Counted from the stretch's first letter, positions 16,341 to 25,441 are shown. The stretch is 56,996 bases of DNA from Peptococcaceae bacterium (GCA_024655825.1 JANLFJ010000020.1:1-56996); one strand, 5' to 3'. Made by a program: numbers and translations. Notes: generated by a model not told the origin, from the sequence alone.

Positions 16341-16470
16341 AACAATTGAAACAATTGATAGAATAAATTCTGTCCATATAAGCAGGAGTTAATTAAACCG
16401 GAACGAATATACTCATATAACGGTAACGTAATATTTGAATCTGGCAGTACGGCAAGCGGGGGGATAGATA

Positions 16471-18306
16471 ATGTTTGTCGAAAGCCTGATCCAAAAAGAG
16501 AAACAGGACAATATGCATAACACCAATGTGGTGATGCTTTCCCCTGCCGCATCAGAGATTATCAATCTTCTACAGGAATTGAGTTACAAGAATGCCATTT
16601 ATGTGAGCATTCTGGATTCGATTAACGAAGGCATCTGTTTTGTAAACAAAGATAAAAAAATAATTTTTGCCAATAAGGAATTCTTAAAAATACACAATCT
16701 TAAAGAAGAAGACATTATTGGCAAGCCTGTAGGAGATTTGTTCCCGGGAACGGGGCATTTCAAGGTGCTGGAAACAGGTCTTCAGGATTGTATTGATGAG
16801 ATTTATTTTGAAAAGACCGGGGCCAAGGTGAGGCCGAAATATAAACCTCTCCGGGATTCTGAGAATAACCTGATGGGATCTCTAGCCCTGGTCAGAGAGA
16901 TGTCGAAGATTAAGGATTTCGCCCTGGAACTGCGCAGCCTGGCCAGCATTTACGAGCAGTTTTCCCTGGTGTTCAACAACCTCAAGGAAGCTATAGTGGC
17001 TACTGACATGGCCGGAAAAGTGGTTTACGCCAATTCGCCTTATGCCAAGATCTGCGGCTGGGAAATCGGGCAATTGGTAGGGCAAAATGTTTCTATTGAC
17101 GGGCTTGCCCAGGTCATAGAAAAGACCCTCCAGGAATCCAAACCCTGCAAAGAGAAGCTTTCTTCCCTGGCGGGAATGCACCTGGAGGTCGTTTGCCTGC
17201 CACTCATCGTAGATGATTCGCTGGTCGGTTCTGTATGTATTATCCAGGACCTTACCCAGCTGCAGAAGCTGAATGAAAAGCTGGAACATACCACCCAACT
17301 GGCCGAATATTTGAAGGACCAGCTGTACTGCAGGGAGCCGCTGCCTCCTTCCTTTGACAAAATCGTGGGTAAAAGCAGCTCCCTGAAAGAGGCCCTGGCT
17401 GTTGCCGCGAAAGCAGCGCCCACTTCCTGTAAAATCCTGATACGCGGTGAGAACGGGGTGGGTAAGGAGCTGGTGGCCAAAGCGATTCACTACTCCAGCC
17501 CCAGGGCGAACGGTCCTCTCGTTTGTGTGAACTGCGCCGCCATGCCTGACGCTCTGCTGGAAAGCGAGCTTTTCGGTTATGATGAGGGGGCTTTCACCGG
17601 GGCCCGGCGCGGTGGCAAACCGGGGAAATTCGAGCTGGCAAACGGGGGAACCCTTTTTCTTGATGAAGTGGGCGACATGAGCAGCTATATGCAGGCTAAA
17701 CTGTTGAGGGTGCTGCAAGAAATGGAAGTTGAAAGAGTGGGCGGGACCAGAAGCCGCAAGCTTGATGTCCGTGTTATAGCCGCAACCAACAGGGACCTGG
17801 AAAAGATGATCGAGAAAAGGCAATTCCGGGAGGACCTGTATTACCGGTTAAATGTGGTGGCGGTGATTATTCCCGCCTTAAGAGACAGGAAGGAGGATAT
17901 ACCCCCGTTGGTAGACTTTTTCCTGGAGCAGTATTCCCAGCGATATAACAGGAAACTTGAGGTCTCTGACGCAGTCCTGCAGATTCTAAACAATTACAAC
18001 TGGCCGGGAAACATCAGGGAGTTGAGCAACGTCATTGAAAGGGCTACCGTCCTGGCCGAGGAGGGAGTAATACAGACGTATCACCTGCCGTCTTACCTGA
18101 GAAAAAACCAGGAATACGAAGGTGAGAATCCTGTCCTTATTCTCGGCGGCGCTTCCTCCCTGGAGCAAATCATGATGGAATGCGAAAAACAGGCGATTAT
18201 CAAAGCTTTACAGGAATCCGAGAACAATAAAAGCAAGGCGATGAAAATCCTGAACTTAAGCCGCAGGGCTTTTTACTATAAGGCAAAGAAACACGGGATC
18301 ATCTAG
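16471..18306 (+). CDS. Sigma-54-dependent activator (PAS-PAS-AAA-Fis)
   Basis: Enhancer-binding protein of 611 residues. PAS domain about 45-145, second PAS about 165-262, a short coiled linker, then the AAA+ domain (about 295-530) with Walker A GENGVGKE (326-333), the sigma-54-contacting GAFTGA (373-378) and Walker B GTLFLDEVGD (393-402), and a Fis-type helix-turn-helix at the end. It has no receiver domain, so it should sense a small molecule or redox state through PAS. It sits between two operons that both have -24/-12 promoters and very likely activates both. ATG 16471 lies behind GCGGGGGG. A direct repeat GAAACAATT occurs upstream (16338-16359). Confidence 0.94.
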   Translation: MFVESLIQKEKQDNMHNTNVVMLSPAASEIINLLQELSYKNAIYVSILDSINEGICFVNKDKKIIFANKEFLKIHNLKEEDIIGKPVGDLFPGTGHFKVLETGLQDCIDEIYFEKTGAKVRPKYKPLRDSENNLMGSLALVREMSKIKDFALELRSLASIYEQFSLVFNNLKEAIVATDMAGKVVYANSPYAKICGWEIGQLVGQNVSIDGLAQVIEKTLQESKPCKEKLSSLAGMHLEVVCLPLIVDDSLVGSVCIIQDLTQLQKLNEKLEHTTQLAEYLKDQLYCREPLPPSFDKIVGKSSSLKEALAVAAKAAPTSCKILIRGENGVGKELVAKAIHYSSPRANGPLVCVNCAAMPDALLESELFGYDEGAFTGARRGGKPGKFELANGGTLFLDEVGDMSSYMQAKLLRVLQEMEVERVGGTRSRKLDVRVIAATNRDLEKMIEKRQFREDLYYRLNVVAVIIPALRDRKEDIPPLVDFFLEQYSQRYNRKLEVSDAVLQILNNYNWPGNIRELSNVIERATVLAEEGVIQTYHLPSYLRKNQEYEGENPVLILGGASSLEQIMMECEKQAIIKALQESENNKSKAMKILNLSRRAFYYKAKKHGII

Positions 18307-18349
18307 TATAAAGCAGTTTTACGGGAGTCTGAAGCCGGTGTTACAAAAA

Positions 18350-18385
18350 ATAAACACCACCCGTTACCAGGGGTGGTGTTTTTAT
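18350..18385 (+). terminator. Terminator after the sigma-54 activator gene
   Basis: AAACACCACCC pairs with GGGTGGTGTTT around a short loop, followed by TTTAT. Confidence 0.85.
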
Positions 18386-18455
18386 AACTGTTTCCTGGCA
18401 GATCCGGGGCGGAGGGAGCAGCAAGCGCTGCGCCGGATATTTCATTGGTCACAAA

Positions 18456-18465
18456 ATGTATACAT
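18456..18465. promoter_or_regulatory. Candidate activator binding site (palindrome)
   Basis: A ten-base perfect palindrome ATGTATACAT lies about 100 bases upstream of the -24/-12 promoter, the usual distance for an enhancer site. I did not find the same motif before the other sigma-54 promoter, so this is only a candidate. The rest of 18390-18565 shows nothing else I can name. Confidence 0.3.
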
Positions 18466-18565
18466 AATTAACGGAAGGAACAAAAAGTAAACAATTATTC
18501 ACGCCGGTTATTCTATATATACCCTTTTGGCGTTTGCAGGGCGGTTATTTAACATGCTCAAAGGT

Positions 18566-18582
18566 TTGGCATGTTATTTGCA
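18566..18582 (+). promoter_or_regulatory. Sigma-54 promoter before the second cyclase/TRAP operon
   Basis: TTGGCA-N6-TTGCA with GG-N10-GC spacing, about 110 bases before the cyclase gene. It matches the element at 13037-13053 at almost every conserved base. Confidence 0.9.
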
Positions 18583-18694
18583 AAAGTAATAGACGGCGGG
18601 AAGATTCACTATACCGGGGAGGTGACACCGGTTAGGAGGCGCGGCTGAAGGACCGCAACACTGTTATCCATATTATATAAAGGGGAGATTGAAG

Positions 18695-19378
18695 TTGGTG
18701 AAAATAATCGACTTGTCGCAGGAAATCTATCAGGGGATGCCTGTTTGGCCAGGCCACATCAAAACTGTAATTTGGGATCATGATACCCATGAAAGCACTG
18801 CTGCCAACGGCTATTCCTGGATGTCCAAGGGTATAATGATGTGCGATCACGGCCCCACCCATGTTGATGCCATCAACCATATCGATCCCACGCCCGGTGC
18901 ACCAGCTATTAATGAAATTCCTTTAGAGAAGTTTTATACCGACGGATTGTGTTTGGATGTCTCCGAAGTGGAACCGGGTAAATACATAACAAAAGGTGTT
19001 TTGCAAAAAGCCTGCGAAAAAGCCGGCCTCACCATCAAGAAGGGTGACACCGTAATCCTCTACACAGGGCATTATCCCAGGCGTTACAACACCCCGGAAT
19101 GGCTGACCAACTATGCGGGGCTGGACAGGGAAGGGACTCTTTGGCTTTGTGACCAGGGTATTGTAAACATCGGGATTGACGCCCCCAGCATTGACACGCC
19201 AAAGGACAGGACCTTCCCGGCTCATGTCGCCTGCCGCGAAAGGTCTATGCTGAACATAGAAAACCTGGGCGACCTGAGGCCTGTGGTTGGCAAAAGGTTC
19301 AAATTCATTGGTTTCCCGCTGAAGATCAGGGGAGGTACCGGTTCGCCCATCAGGGCGGTAGCCATTCTGGATGAATGA
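18695..19378 (+). CDS. Cyclase-family metal hydrolase, kynurenine-formamidase-like
   Basis: A ~227-residue cyclase-family (PF04199) hydrolase. The metal motif H-x-x-T-H-x-D-x3-H is complete in DHGPTHVDAINH (about residues 50-61). Other family features: DLSQEIYQGMPVWPG at the N-terminus and GIDAPSID near residue 165. Relatives include N-formylkynurenine formamidase and isatin hydrolase. I place the start at TTG 18695 or GTG 18698 behind AGGGGAGA; TTG 18689 is too close. First gene of an operon with a TRAP transporter and a beta-keto-acid cleavage enzyme, so the substrate is probably imported and hydrolysed first. Confidence 0.85.
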   Translation: MVKIIDLSQEIYQGMPVWPGHIKTVIWDHDTHESTAANGYSWMSKGIMMCDHGPTHVDAINHIDPTPGAPAINEIPLEKFYTDGLCLDVSEVEPGKYITKGVLQKACEKAGLTIKKGDTVILYTGHYPRRYNTPEWLTNYAGLDREGTLWLCDQGIVNIGIDAPSIDTPKDRTFPAHVACRERSMLNIENLGDLRPVVGKRFKFIGFPLKIRGGTGSPIRAVAILDE

Positions 19379-19449
19379 TGAGCCGGCAGGCAGGAGGATA
19401 TAATATTGTCCAAGGATAACCGGTGAAAATGATGGGGGGAGGGAATCGT

Positions 19450-19992
19450 TTGGGCTTAAAATTTGTTGACAGGTTGATGGTAAAGATAGCGGCGGTATCA
19501 AGTTATATCGGGGCAGTGTGGATTTTCTGCGTAATGGTTTTAGTCAATTCGGACGTTTTAGGCAGGCTGTTCTTTAACAGCCCCATCAAAGGCACGCCGG
19601 AAATTGTGCAGAATTCCATAGCGGGGTTGGCTTTTTTGATGATGGGTTGGGCAACTTACCAGGGGCGGCATGTTCGTTCAACTATGGTTAAGGACAAGCT
19701 GCCGCCCGGGGCAGGCGATGCAGTAGAGCTTATTTCTTGTATAATCGGGGGAATACTTTTTATCGGCATTGTGATTGCCAGCTGGAAACCGATGTTGCTG
19801 GCCTGGGAGATCAAGGATTTCCAGGGGGAAGGGGCTCTAAGGGTACCCACATATCCCCTGTGGTGGATCGTGATTTTTGGCGCGATGCTGTCGAGCTGGC
19901 AATGCTTTAGCAAGGTCGTAAAGCTGCTCGGTTATTTTCTGGGAAAAGCCCCGCGGCCAGATGACAATAAAGGAGATGTGGAACCGCTATGA
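19450..19992 (+). CDS. TRAP transporter small permease (DctQ family)
   Basis: Four-helix small membrane subunit of a tripartite ATP-independent periplasmic-type transporter, which uses an ion gradient to import organic acids captured by a binding protein. About 180 residues with hydrophobic segments near the N-terminus, around residues 50-65, 85-110 and 130-150, and the family MGWATYQGRHVR and YPLWWIVIFGA segments. I choose TTG 19450 behind GGGGGAGGG; GTG 19423 would add nine residues. The last four bases overlap the large permease gene. Confidence 0.9.
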   Translation: MGLKFVDRLMVKIAAVSSYIGAVWIFCVMVLVNSDVLGRLFFNSPIKGTPEIVQNSIAGLAFLMMGWATYQGRHVRSTMVKDKLPPGAGDAVELISCIIGGILFIGIVIASWKPMLLAWEIKDFQGEGALRVPTYPLWWIVIFGAMLSSWQCFSKVVKLLGYFLGKAPRPDDNKGDVEPL

Positions 19993-21326
19993 TCTCGATA
20001 GCCGTACTTACAATAGTTCTCCTGTTTATCCTGATAATCTTGGGAGTCCAAATAGGCTTTTCCCTGGCTGTAATGAGTTTCATCGGCGTCTGGCTCATGT
20101 CCGGAAAACTCACCGTAGCGCTGGCCATATTGGCCACAACCTCTTTTGAAGCAATTAGGGAATATGTCTTTGCCGTCCTTCCACTGTTCATATTGATGGG
20201 CGCCTTTATGAGCAATTCAGGTGCAGCCAAGGATTTGTTCAGCGCGTCGAACTATCTGCTGAAAAGGCTCCCGGGGGGAATGGGAGTAGCAACCGTGGCC
20301 GCCAATGCGGTATTTGCCGCGGTGACGGGGGTCAGCGTTGCTTCCGCCGCCGTATTCAGCAAAATCAGCCTGCCGGAAATGGTCCGTTTAAACTACGATA
20401 AAAAATTTGCCGTGGGAGCCGTTGCAGGGAGCTCGGTGCTGGGTATGCTGATCCCGCCAAGTGTTTTGTTGATTATTTTCGGCATGCTTTCAGAGGCGTC
20501 GATCGGCAAACTCTTTGTGGCAGGAGTCATGCCCGGCGTTGTGCTGGCATTAATTTACAGTATCGGGATTGTCACGATGAGCGTTGTGAAGCCGGAAATA
20601 GCCGGGAGAAAAAAGGCCGCCGGCGACACCGCTGCCGCTGCGGAACAAGCAAAAACCGCAGCGGAGGGAGAAAAGTTCGGGATCACGGCCGTCAAGTCCC
20701 TACCTGTTTTCATCCTGGTTATCCTGGTTTTGGGCGGGATTTGGGGCGGTCTCTTCACACCGACGGAAGCAAGTGCGGTAGGCGCTCTTGGAGCTATGGT
20801 CGTGGCCTTTTTTAAAAAAATCAGTTTTCAGCAGCTTAAAGAAGTGCTGCTTGAAACCGCGGCCACCAGTTCGACGATACTTTTCCTGCTTATCACCGCC
20901 CAGATGTATTCGCGGATGCTGTCCATGAGCGGGCTGGTAGTATGGTTAGGCGACCAGGTGGCTGCATCCAATGTAAGCTCCGGAGTGGTCATGTTCCTGC
21001 TTTGTATTCTCTTGCTTATTCTGGGGTGCATCCTGGATTCCACTTCAATTCTTCTCTTGACGGTTCCCTTGATTTTGCCTATAGCCGCGCATTTCCAGTG
21101 GGACCTGCTCTGGTTGGGCATCGTTATGGTTATGGTGACGGAAATGGGACTGCTGACCCCGCCGTTTGGCATGGTTGCCTTTGCCATGAAGGCAACCCTG
21201 GGCGATGCGGTGGCCTTGGAGGATATATTCCGGGGTTCATTGCCGTTCCTGCTGATGATGGCTATCGGCGTGCTGGTTGTTATCGCCTTCCCCGTTTTAT
21301 CCACATGGCTGCCAAGTTTAATGTGA
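19989..21326 (+). CDS. TRAP transporter large permease (DctM family)
   Basis: The 445-residue, about 12-helix transport subunit of the TRAP system. It has the family starts FALSxGxxG-like region, IFAAVTGVSVASAA, LIPPSVLLIIFG and FTPTEASAVGA, plus LLTPPFGMVAFAMK near the C-terminus. A soluble insert rich in Ala/Lys lies about residues 200-230. ATG overlaps the small permease stop, so translation is coupled. Followed 42 bases later by the binding-protein gene. Confidence 0.95.
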   Translation: MISIAVLTIVLLFILIILGVQIGFSLAVMSFIGVWLMSGKLTVALAILATTSFEAIREYVFAVLPLFILMGAFMSNSGAAKDLFSASNYLLKRLPGGMGVATVAANAVFAAVTGVSVASAAVFSKISLPEMVRLNYDKKFAVGAVAGSSVLGMLIPPSVLLIIFGMLSEASIGKLFVAGVMPGVVLALIYSIGIVTMSVVKPEIAGRKKAAGDTAAAAEQAKTAAEGEKFGITAVKSLPVFILVILVLGGIWGGLFTPTEASAVGALGAMVVAFFKKISFQQLKEVLLETAATSSTILFLLITAQMYSRMLSMSGLVVWLGDQVAASNVSSGVVMFLLCILLLILGCILDSTSILLLTVPLILPIAAHFQWDLLWLGIVMVMVTEMGLLTPPFGMVAFAMKATLGDAVALEDIFRGSLPFLLMMAIGVLVVIAFPVLSTWLPSLM

Positions 21327-21368
21327 GCGTGTAGTTTTTATCATAAAAAAATTAAGGAGGAGAGTTTT

Positions 21369-22472
21369 GTGAAAAGATGGAAAAAAACGGTAAGCTTGTT
21401 GTTGATCCTGTTGTTCACCATGGGCCTGGCAGCAGGGTGCGGCGGCCAAAAGAAAGCTGAACCGGCCGGCCCGCAGACCATCGAACTGAAAATTGGCGGC
21501 GGTCACCCGGCAAACGGCATGACCTATACCCAGGCTGCCGTCGAGTACTTCCAGCCTGAAATCGCCAAGCGGGTGGCGGAGAAGACCAACTACCGGATCA
21601 AGTGGACGGAAGCTTACGGGGGGACAGTGGCCAAACTGGCCGAGGCATTGGGAGCTACCCAGTCCGGCCTGCTGGATGTTTGCGTTAACTCCTTTGCTTT
21701 CGAACCTGCCAAACTGTTTTTGATGAATATGAACTACTACGTGCCTTTTGCCAGTTCGGATCCGGTACTGGTTACCAAGGCCTCGAGGAAGGTCATGGAC
21801 GAAAACAAAGAGGTGTATGACAACCTGTGGAAAAAGTATAACCAGAAATTCCTGGCCCTTGGTCCCACCGGCAGTTATGAACTTATCACCACCTTCCCGG
21901 TGAGCAAGGTCACGGACCTGAAAGGGCGCAAGATTGCCGCAGCCGGTCCAAATTTGACCCTTTTGGAAGGCACAGGCGCCATTCCCGTGCAGTCCAACTT
22001 AAATGAAGCATACACCGCTATGCAAACCGGCGTTTATGAAGGCTGGATCATGTGGCCGGACTCTTCATACAGGTTCAAACTGCACGAGGTTGGCAAATAT
22101 TATACCATTGTAGGTTTCGGGGCAGACGCGATTCAGGGGATTTCCGTCAACCTGGATGTCTGGAACAAGCTTCCCAAAGAAGTACAGGACATATTTATTG
22201 AAGTCAGCAAGGAATACGAGATCAAGTCCGCGGAGATGGCGAAGCAATATGATATAGATGCCCTGGAAAAAATGAGGCAGGCGGGCGTGAAGGTTAATGT
22301 GCTCTCTGATGAAGAGAAAGCGAAATGGGCTGCTGCAATCCCCAACGTTCCTCAACAGAAAGCGGAAGAAGCCGAGAAACTGGGTTATCCAGGCAAGAAG
22401 ATCTGGGCTTCTTACATCAAGAATCTCGAAGACCTGGGTCATAAATTCCCCCGCAAGTGGGAGATCAAGTAA
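21369..22472 (+). CDS. TRAP substrate-binding lipoprotein (DctP family)
   Basis: Extracytoplasmic solute receptor of 367 residues, with signal peptide and lipobox LAAGC (Cys about 24). It contains the DctP fold, including LKGRKIAAAGP, a YTAMQTGVYEGW segment and the C-terminal helices. GTG 21369 is behind AAGGAGGAG. It delivers a carboxylate-type ligand to the permease encoded just upstream. The usual DctP Arg that contacts the carboxylate is not clearly identifiable in the RKIAAAGP segment, so a less typical ligand is possible. Confidence 0.92.
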   Translation: MKRWKKTVSLLLILLFTMGLAAGCGGQKKAEPAGPQTIELKIGGGHPANGMTYTQAAVEYFQPEIAKRVAEKTNYRIKWTEAYGGTVAKLAEALGATQSGLLDVCVNSFAFEPAKLFLMNMNYYVPFASSDPVLVTKASRKVMDENKEVYDNLWKKYNQKFLALGPTGSYELITTFPVSKVTDLKGRKIAAAGPNLTLLEGTGAIPVQSNLNEAYTAMQTGVYEGWIMWPDSSYRFKLHEVGKYYTIVGFGADAIQGISVNLDVWNKLPKEVQDIFIEVSKEYEIKSAEMAKQYDIDALEKMRQAGVKVNVLSDEEKAKWAAAIPNVPQQKAEEAEKLGYPGKKIWASYIKNLEDLGHKFPRKWEIK

Positions 22473-22499
22473 TACCGGCAGACGTTTTTACCGGAGAAT

Positions 22500-22521
22500 G
22501 GCCCGGGGCTTTACCCGGGCC
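22500..22521 (+). other. Intercistronic GC hairpin between the TRAP receptor and BKACE genes
   Basis: GGCCCGGG and CCCGGGCC form a perfect eight-bp stem with a six-base loop. No T-run follows, so it is not an intrinsic terminator. It may protect the 3' end of the receptor message from exonucleases and so raise receptor yield, as seen in many binding-protein operons (inference). Confidence 0.6.
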
Positions 22522-22550
22522 GTTCAACCACCAAAAGGAGCTGAATCGAA

Positions 22551-23474
22551 ATGAGCGATAAAAGAATAGTCACTGCTGCTATTACCGGAGCTATTCACGT
22601 TCCCAGCATGTCCGAGTATTTACCGATAACCCCAGAACAGATAGCCGACGAGGCCGTGCGGGCTTTCGAAGCAGGTGCCGCTGTCGCCCATATCCATGTA
22701 AGAAATCCCCTGAACGGCAAACCCATTACCGACTTGAAAATGTTCAGGGAAGTAGCCTCGAGCATTAAAAAACGGTGCAACATGGTTGTTTGTATAACCA
22801 CCGGCGGAGCGCCAACAATGCCCGTTGAAGAAAGACTATCCCCCGTCACGGAACTGCAGCCGGAATTGGCTTCATGCAATGGCGGCACAATAAATTTCGC
22901 TCTTCACCCCCTGGCGGAAAAGATCGCGGAATTTAAGTTCGACTGGGAAAAACCACACCTGGAGTGGACTGAGGAGCAGATATTCCCCAACACTTTCAAA
23001 TCCCTGCGGATATACCTTAAAACATTTTATGAAAACCGCACCAAGCCGGAATTTGAGATATATGACGTGGGACAAATCAACAATCTGGCTCATCTTTTGG
23101 AGCGCGGGCTGTTCAAAAGGCCCGTCTATCTCCAGTTCATCATGGGAATCTTAGGCGGTATACCGGCAACTGTTGAAAATCTTGTTTATCTGGCGGAAAC
23201 AGCGCGCAAGACCATCGGAGACTTCCAGTGGTCCGTAGGCGTAGCGGGCAAGAACCAGTTCAAGCTTGGTACTGTAGCCCTGGCCATGGGCGGCCATGTT
23301 CGCGTGGGACTGGAAGATAACCTCTGGCTGGAAAAGGGCGTTAAAGCCAAAAGCAATGCGGAACAAGTAAGCAAAATCATTCGGATTGCCAGGGAATTGG
23401 GAATTGAACCGGCGACTCCTGACGAAGCGCGCCAGATCCTTGGTCTGAAAGGGTCGGAAAACGTAAACTTTTAA
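22551..23474 (+). CDS. Beta-keto acid cleavage enzyme (BKACE, 3-keto-5-aminohexanoate cleavage family)
   Basis: A 307-residue TIM-barrel Zn enzyme that reacts a beta-keto acid with acetyl-CoA to give acetoacetate and a new acyl-CoA. Family features: the Zn pair in AHIHVRNP (His47 and His49), CITTGGAPTM, GTINF, the MGGHVRVGLEDN stretch with the third metal ligand Glu, and an N-terminal VTAAITGAIH. It follows the TRAP receptor gene behind a GC hairpin. Its acyl-CoA product is a logical substrate for the Ptb-type transferase and kinase of the partner operon. The actual keto acid is unknown. Confidence 0.9.
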   Translation: MSDKRIVTAAITGAIHVPSMSEYLPITPEQIADEAVRAFEAGAAVAHIHVRNPLNGKPITDLKMFREVASSIKKRCNMVVCITTGGAPTMPVEERLSPVTELQPELASCNGGTINFALHPLAEKIAEFKFDWEKPHLEWTEEQIFPNTFKSLRIYLKTFYENRTKPEFEIYDVGQINNLAHLLERGLFKRPVYLQFIMGILGGIPATVENLVYLAETARKTIGDFQWSVGVAGKNQFKLGTVALAMGGHVRVGLEDNLWLEKGVKAKSNAEQVSKIIRIARELGIEPATPDEARQILGLKGSENVNF

Positions 23475-23557
23475 TTCTGGCATAATCAGGCATATTGAAT
23501 GTGGATGATAAAAGGCCCGTGGGGGCGTGCTTCTTGCACTTTATTTAGGAGGTTAAA

Positions 23558-25309
23558 ATGCGGAAAACGAAGATAATCTGCACTATAGGACCGGCCAGCG
23601 AAGAGCTGGGAATACTTAAAGAAATGCTCAAGAAGGGCATGAATGTCGCTCGGCTGAATTTCTCCCACGGGTCTCATGAGGAGCACCAGAAACGCTTGGT
23701 CAGTATTCGCCAGGCATCCCTGGAGACGGGGATACCTGTGGCCGTCATGCTGGATACCAAAGGACCCGAAATACGGATCGGGCTGTTGGAGGGCGGATCT
23801 GTCCGGCTGGAAGAAGGGAAGCAATTAGTGCTTACCACAGAAGATGTCCTTGGTACGCCCGAAAGGATCGGTGTGAGCTATGCTGGCTTGCCGCGGGATG
23901 TCAAAGAAGGCGATAGGATTCTTTTGGATGACGGTTTAATTTCCCTGCGGGTGCAAAGGGTTAAAGGTGCCGAAATCTCCTGCGTGGTGGAGAATGGGGG
24001 TGAAATCAGCGACAGGAAAAGGATTAACATCCCCCAGGTCAACGTTAACCTGCCCGGCTTGTCGGCGAAAGATTATGCCGATATTATTTTCGGCGTCCAA
24101 GAGGGGGTTGATTTTATTGCCGCATCCTACATCAGGTCCGCTGCTGATGTTTTAGCCATCCGCAAAATACTGGAAGAACTTCAGTCCGACATTCAAATAA
24201 TATCCAAGATAGAGAACCGGCAGGGAGTGAATAATATAGATGAAATAATCCAGGTTTCCGATGGGATCATGGTGGCTAGGGGGGATTTGGGCGTTGAGTT
24301 CCCTGCTGAGGAGGTTCCGGTTGTCCAGAAAATGCTGATCCAAAAATGCAACCTGGCGGGCAAACCGGTGATAACGGCTACCCAAATGCTTGATTCCATG
24401 ACCAGGAACCCAAGGCCCACCAGGGCTGAAGCGAGCGATGTGGCCAACGCCATCTATGACGGCAGCGATGCCATCATGCTTTCGGGCGAAACGGCCAGCG
24501 GCAAATACCCTGTCCTTGCGGTGGAGACGATGTCCCGGATCGCTTGCCGCGCCGAGGAATCGCTGAGCTTAAGCGAGCGGAACAAAGACAGGGTGGGCCC
24601 GGCTGCCGGGTCCACAACGGAAGCGATAAGCTTCGCGACCTGCAGCATAGCCATTAACCTGGGGGCTTCGGCAGTAATAACCGCGACAAAATCGGGTTCC
24701 ACGGCGAGGTTTGTCTCCAAATACCGCCCCAAGACGCCGATTGTTGCTGTGACTCCGGACGAGTGCGTATGCAGGAGGCTTCTCCTGGTATGGGGCGTCT
24801 ATCCGCTGCTGGGCACCGACCACAAATCTACCGACGGGATGATCTCATCAGCCATTGATACGGCCCTGGAAGCGAATCTGATCAAAGACGGTGATCTGGT
24901 CGTGATAACGGCCGGGGTTCCCTCCGGCATTCCCGGGACAACGAACCTGATCAAGGTTCATACCGCCGGCAAAGTGCTGGCCAGGGGCACGGGCATTGGC
25001 CGGGGTTCGGTTTCCGGCAGGGTTTTGGTTGCCGGGACGGGCGCAGAAGCACTGGAAAGGATAAACCAGGGCGATATCCTGGTGACAACTGCTACCGATA
25101 GGGACTTTGTGCCTGCGCTGGAAAAAGCCGTGGCGTTGATAACGGAAGAGGGAGGGCTAACCTCTCACGGGGCCATTGCTGGTCTTGAACTCGGAATCCC
25201 GGTTATTGTCGGAGTGGAGAGAGCCACAACGGTTTTAAGCCAGGAGCAGGTTGTTACGGTAAATCCGGCGAGCGGAATTATTTACAGGGGAAATGCCAGG
25301 ACTTTGTAA
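23558..25309 (+). CDS. pyk: Pyruvate kinase with C-terminal phosphohistidine-like domain
   Basis: Makes ATP and pyruvate from phosphoenolpyruvate in glycolysis. The 583-residue form is the Bacillus/Clostridia type: barrel with RLNFSHG and MLDTKGPEIR at the start, a beta domain (about 70-170), MVARGDLGVE (about residue 240), KPVITATQMLDSM, then the C domain and an extra domain like PEP synthase with GGLTSHGAI at the end. ATG is behind AGGAGG, 84 bases after the BKACE gene. Whether it is read from the sigma-54 promoter or its own is not clear; I see no terminator in the gap. Confidence 0.97.
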   Translation: MRKTKIICTIGPASEELGILKEMLKKGMNVARLNFSHGSHEEHQKRLVSIRQASLETGIPVAVMLDTKGPEIRIGLLEGGSVRLEEGKQLVLTTEDVLGTPERIGVSYAGLPRDVKEGDRILLDDGLISLRVQRVKGAEISCVVENGGEISDRKRINIPQVNVNLPGLSAKDYADIIFGVQEGVDFIAASYIRSAADVLAIRKILEELQSDIQIISKIENRQGVNNIDEIIQVSDGIMVARGDLGVEFPAEEVPVVQKMLIQKCNLAGKPVITATQMLDSMTRNPRPTRAEASDVANAIYDGSDAIMLSGETASGKYPVLAVETMSRIACRAEESLSLSERNKDRVGPAAGSTTEAISFATCSIAINLGASAVITATKSGSTARFVSKYRPKTPIVAVTPDECVCRRLLLVWGVYPLLGTDHKSTDGMISSAIDTALEANLIKDGDLVVITAGVPSGIPGTTNLIKVHTAGKVLARGTGIGRGSVSGRVLVAGTGAEALERINQGDILVTTATDRDFVPALEKAVALITEEGGLTSHGAIAGLELGIPVIVGVERATTVLSQEQVVTVNPASGIIYRGNARTL

Positions 25310-25441
25310 AAGGGTGTTGATTGAGCACGCAACAATTAGAGATGGTGGAAGAGGAAGAGGGCAGGTGAAAAATGGTCTGCTTTCTTCTTCTTTTTAGATT
25401 AAAACAACGGTTTCGATACAAGATATAAGTTATGGAAGCAT

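Noticed and set aside
16338-16359. Direct repeat GAAACAATT before the sigma-54 activator gene
   Set aside because: Only two short copies in an AT-rich gap; no second occurrence near the sigma-54 promoters, so there is no support for an operator.
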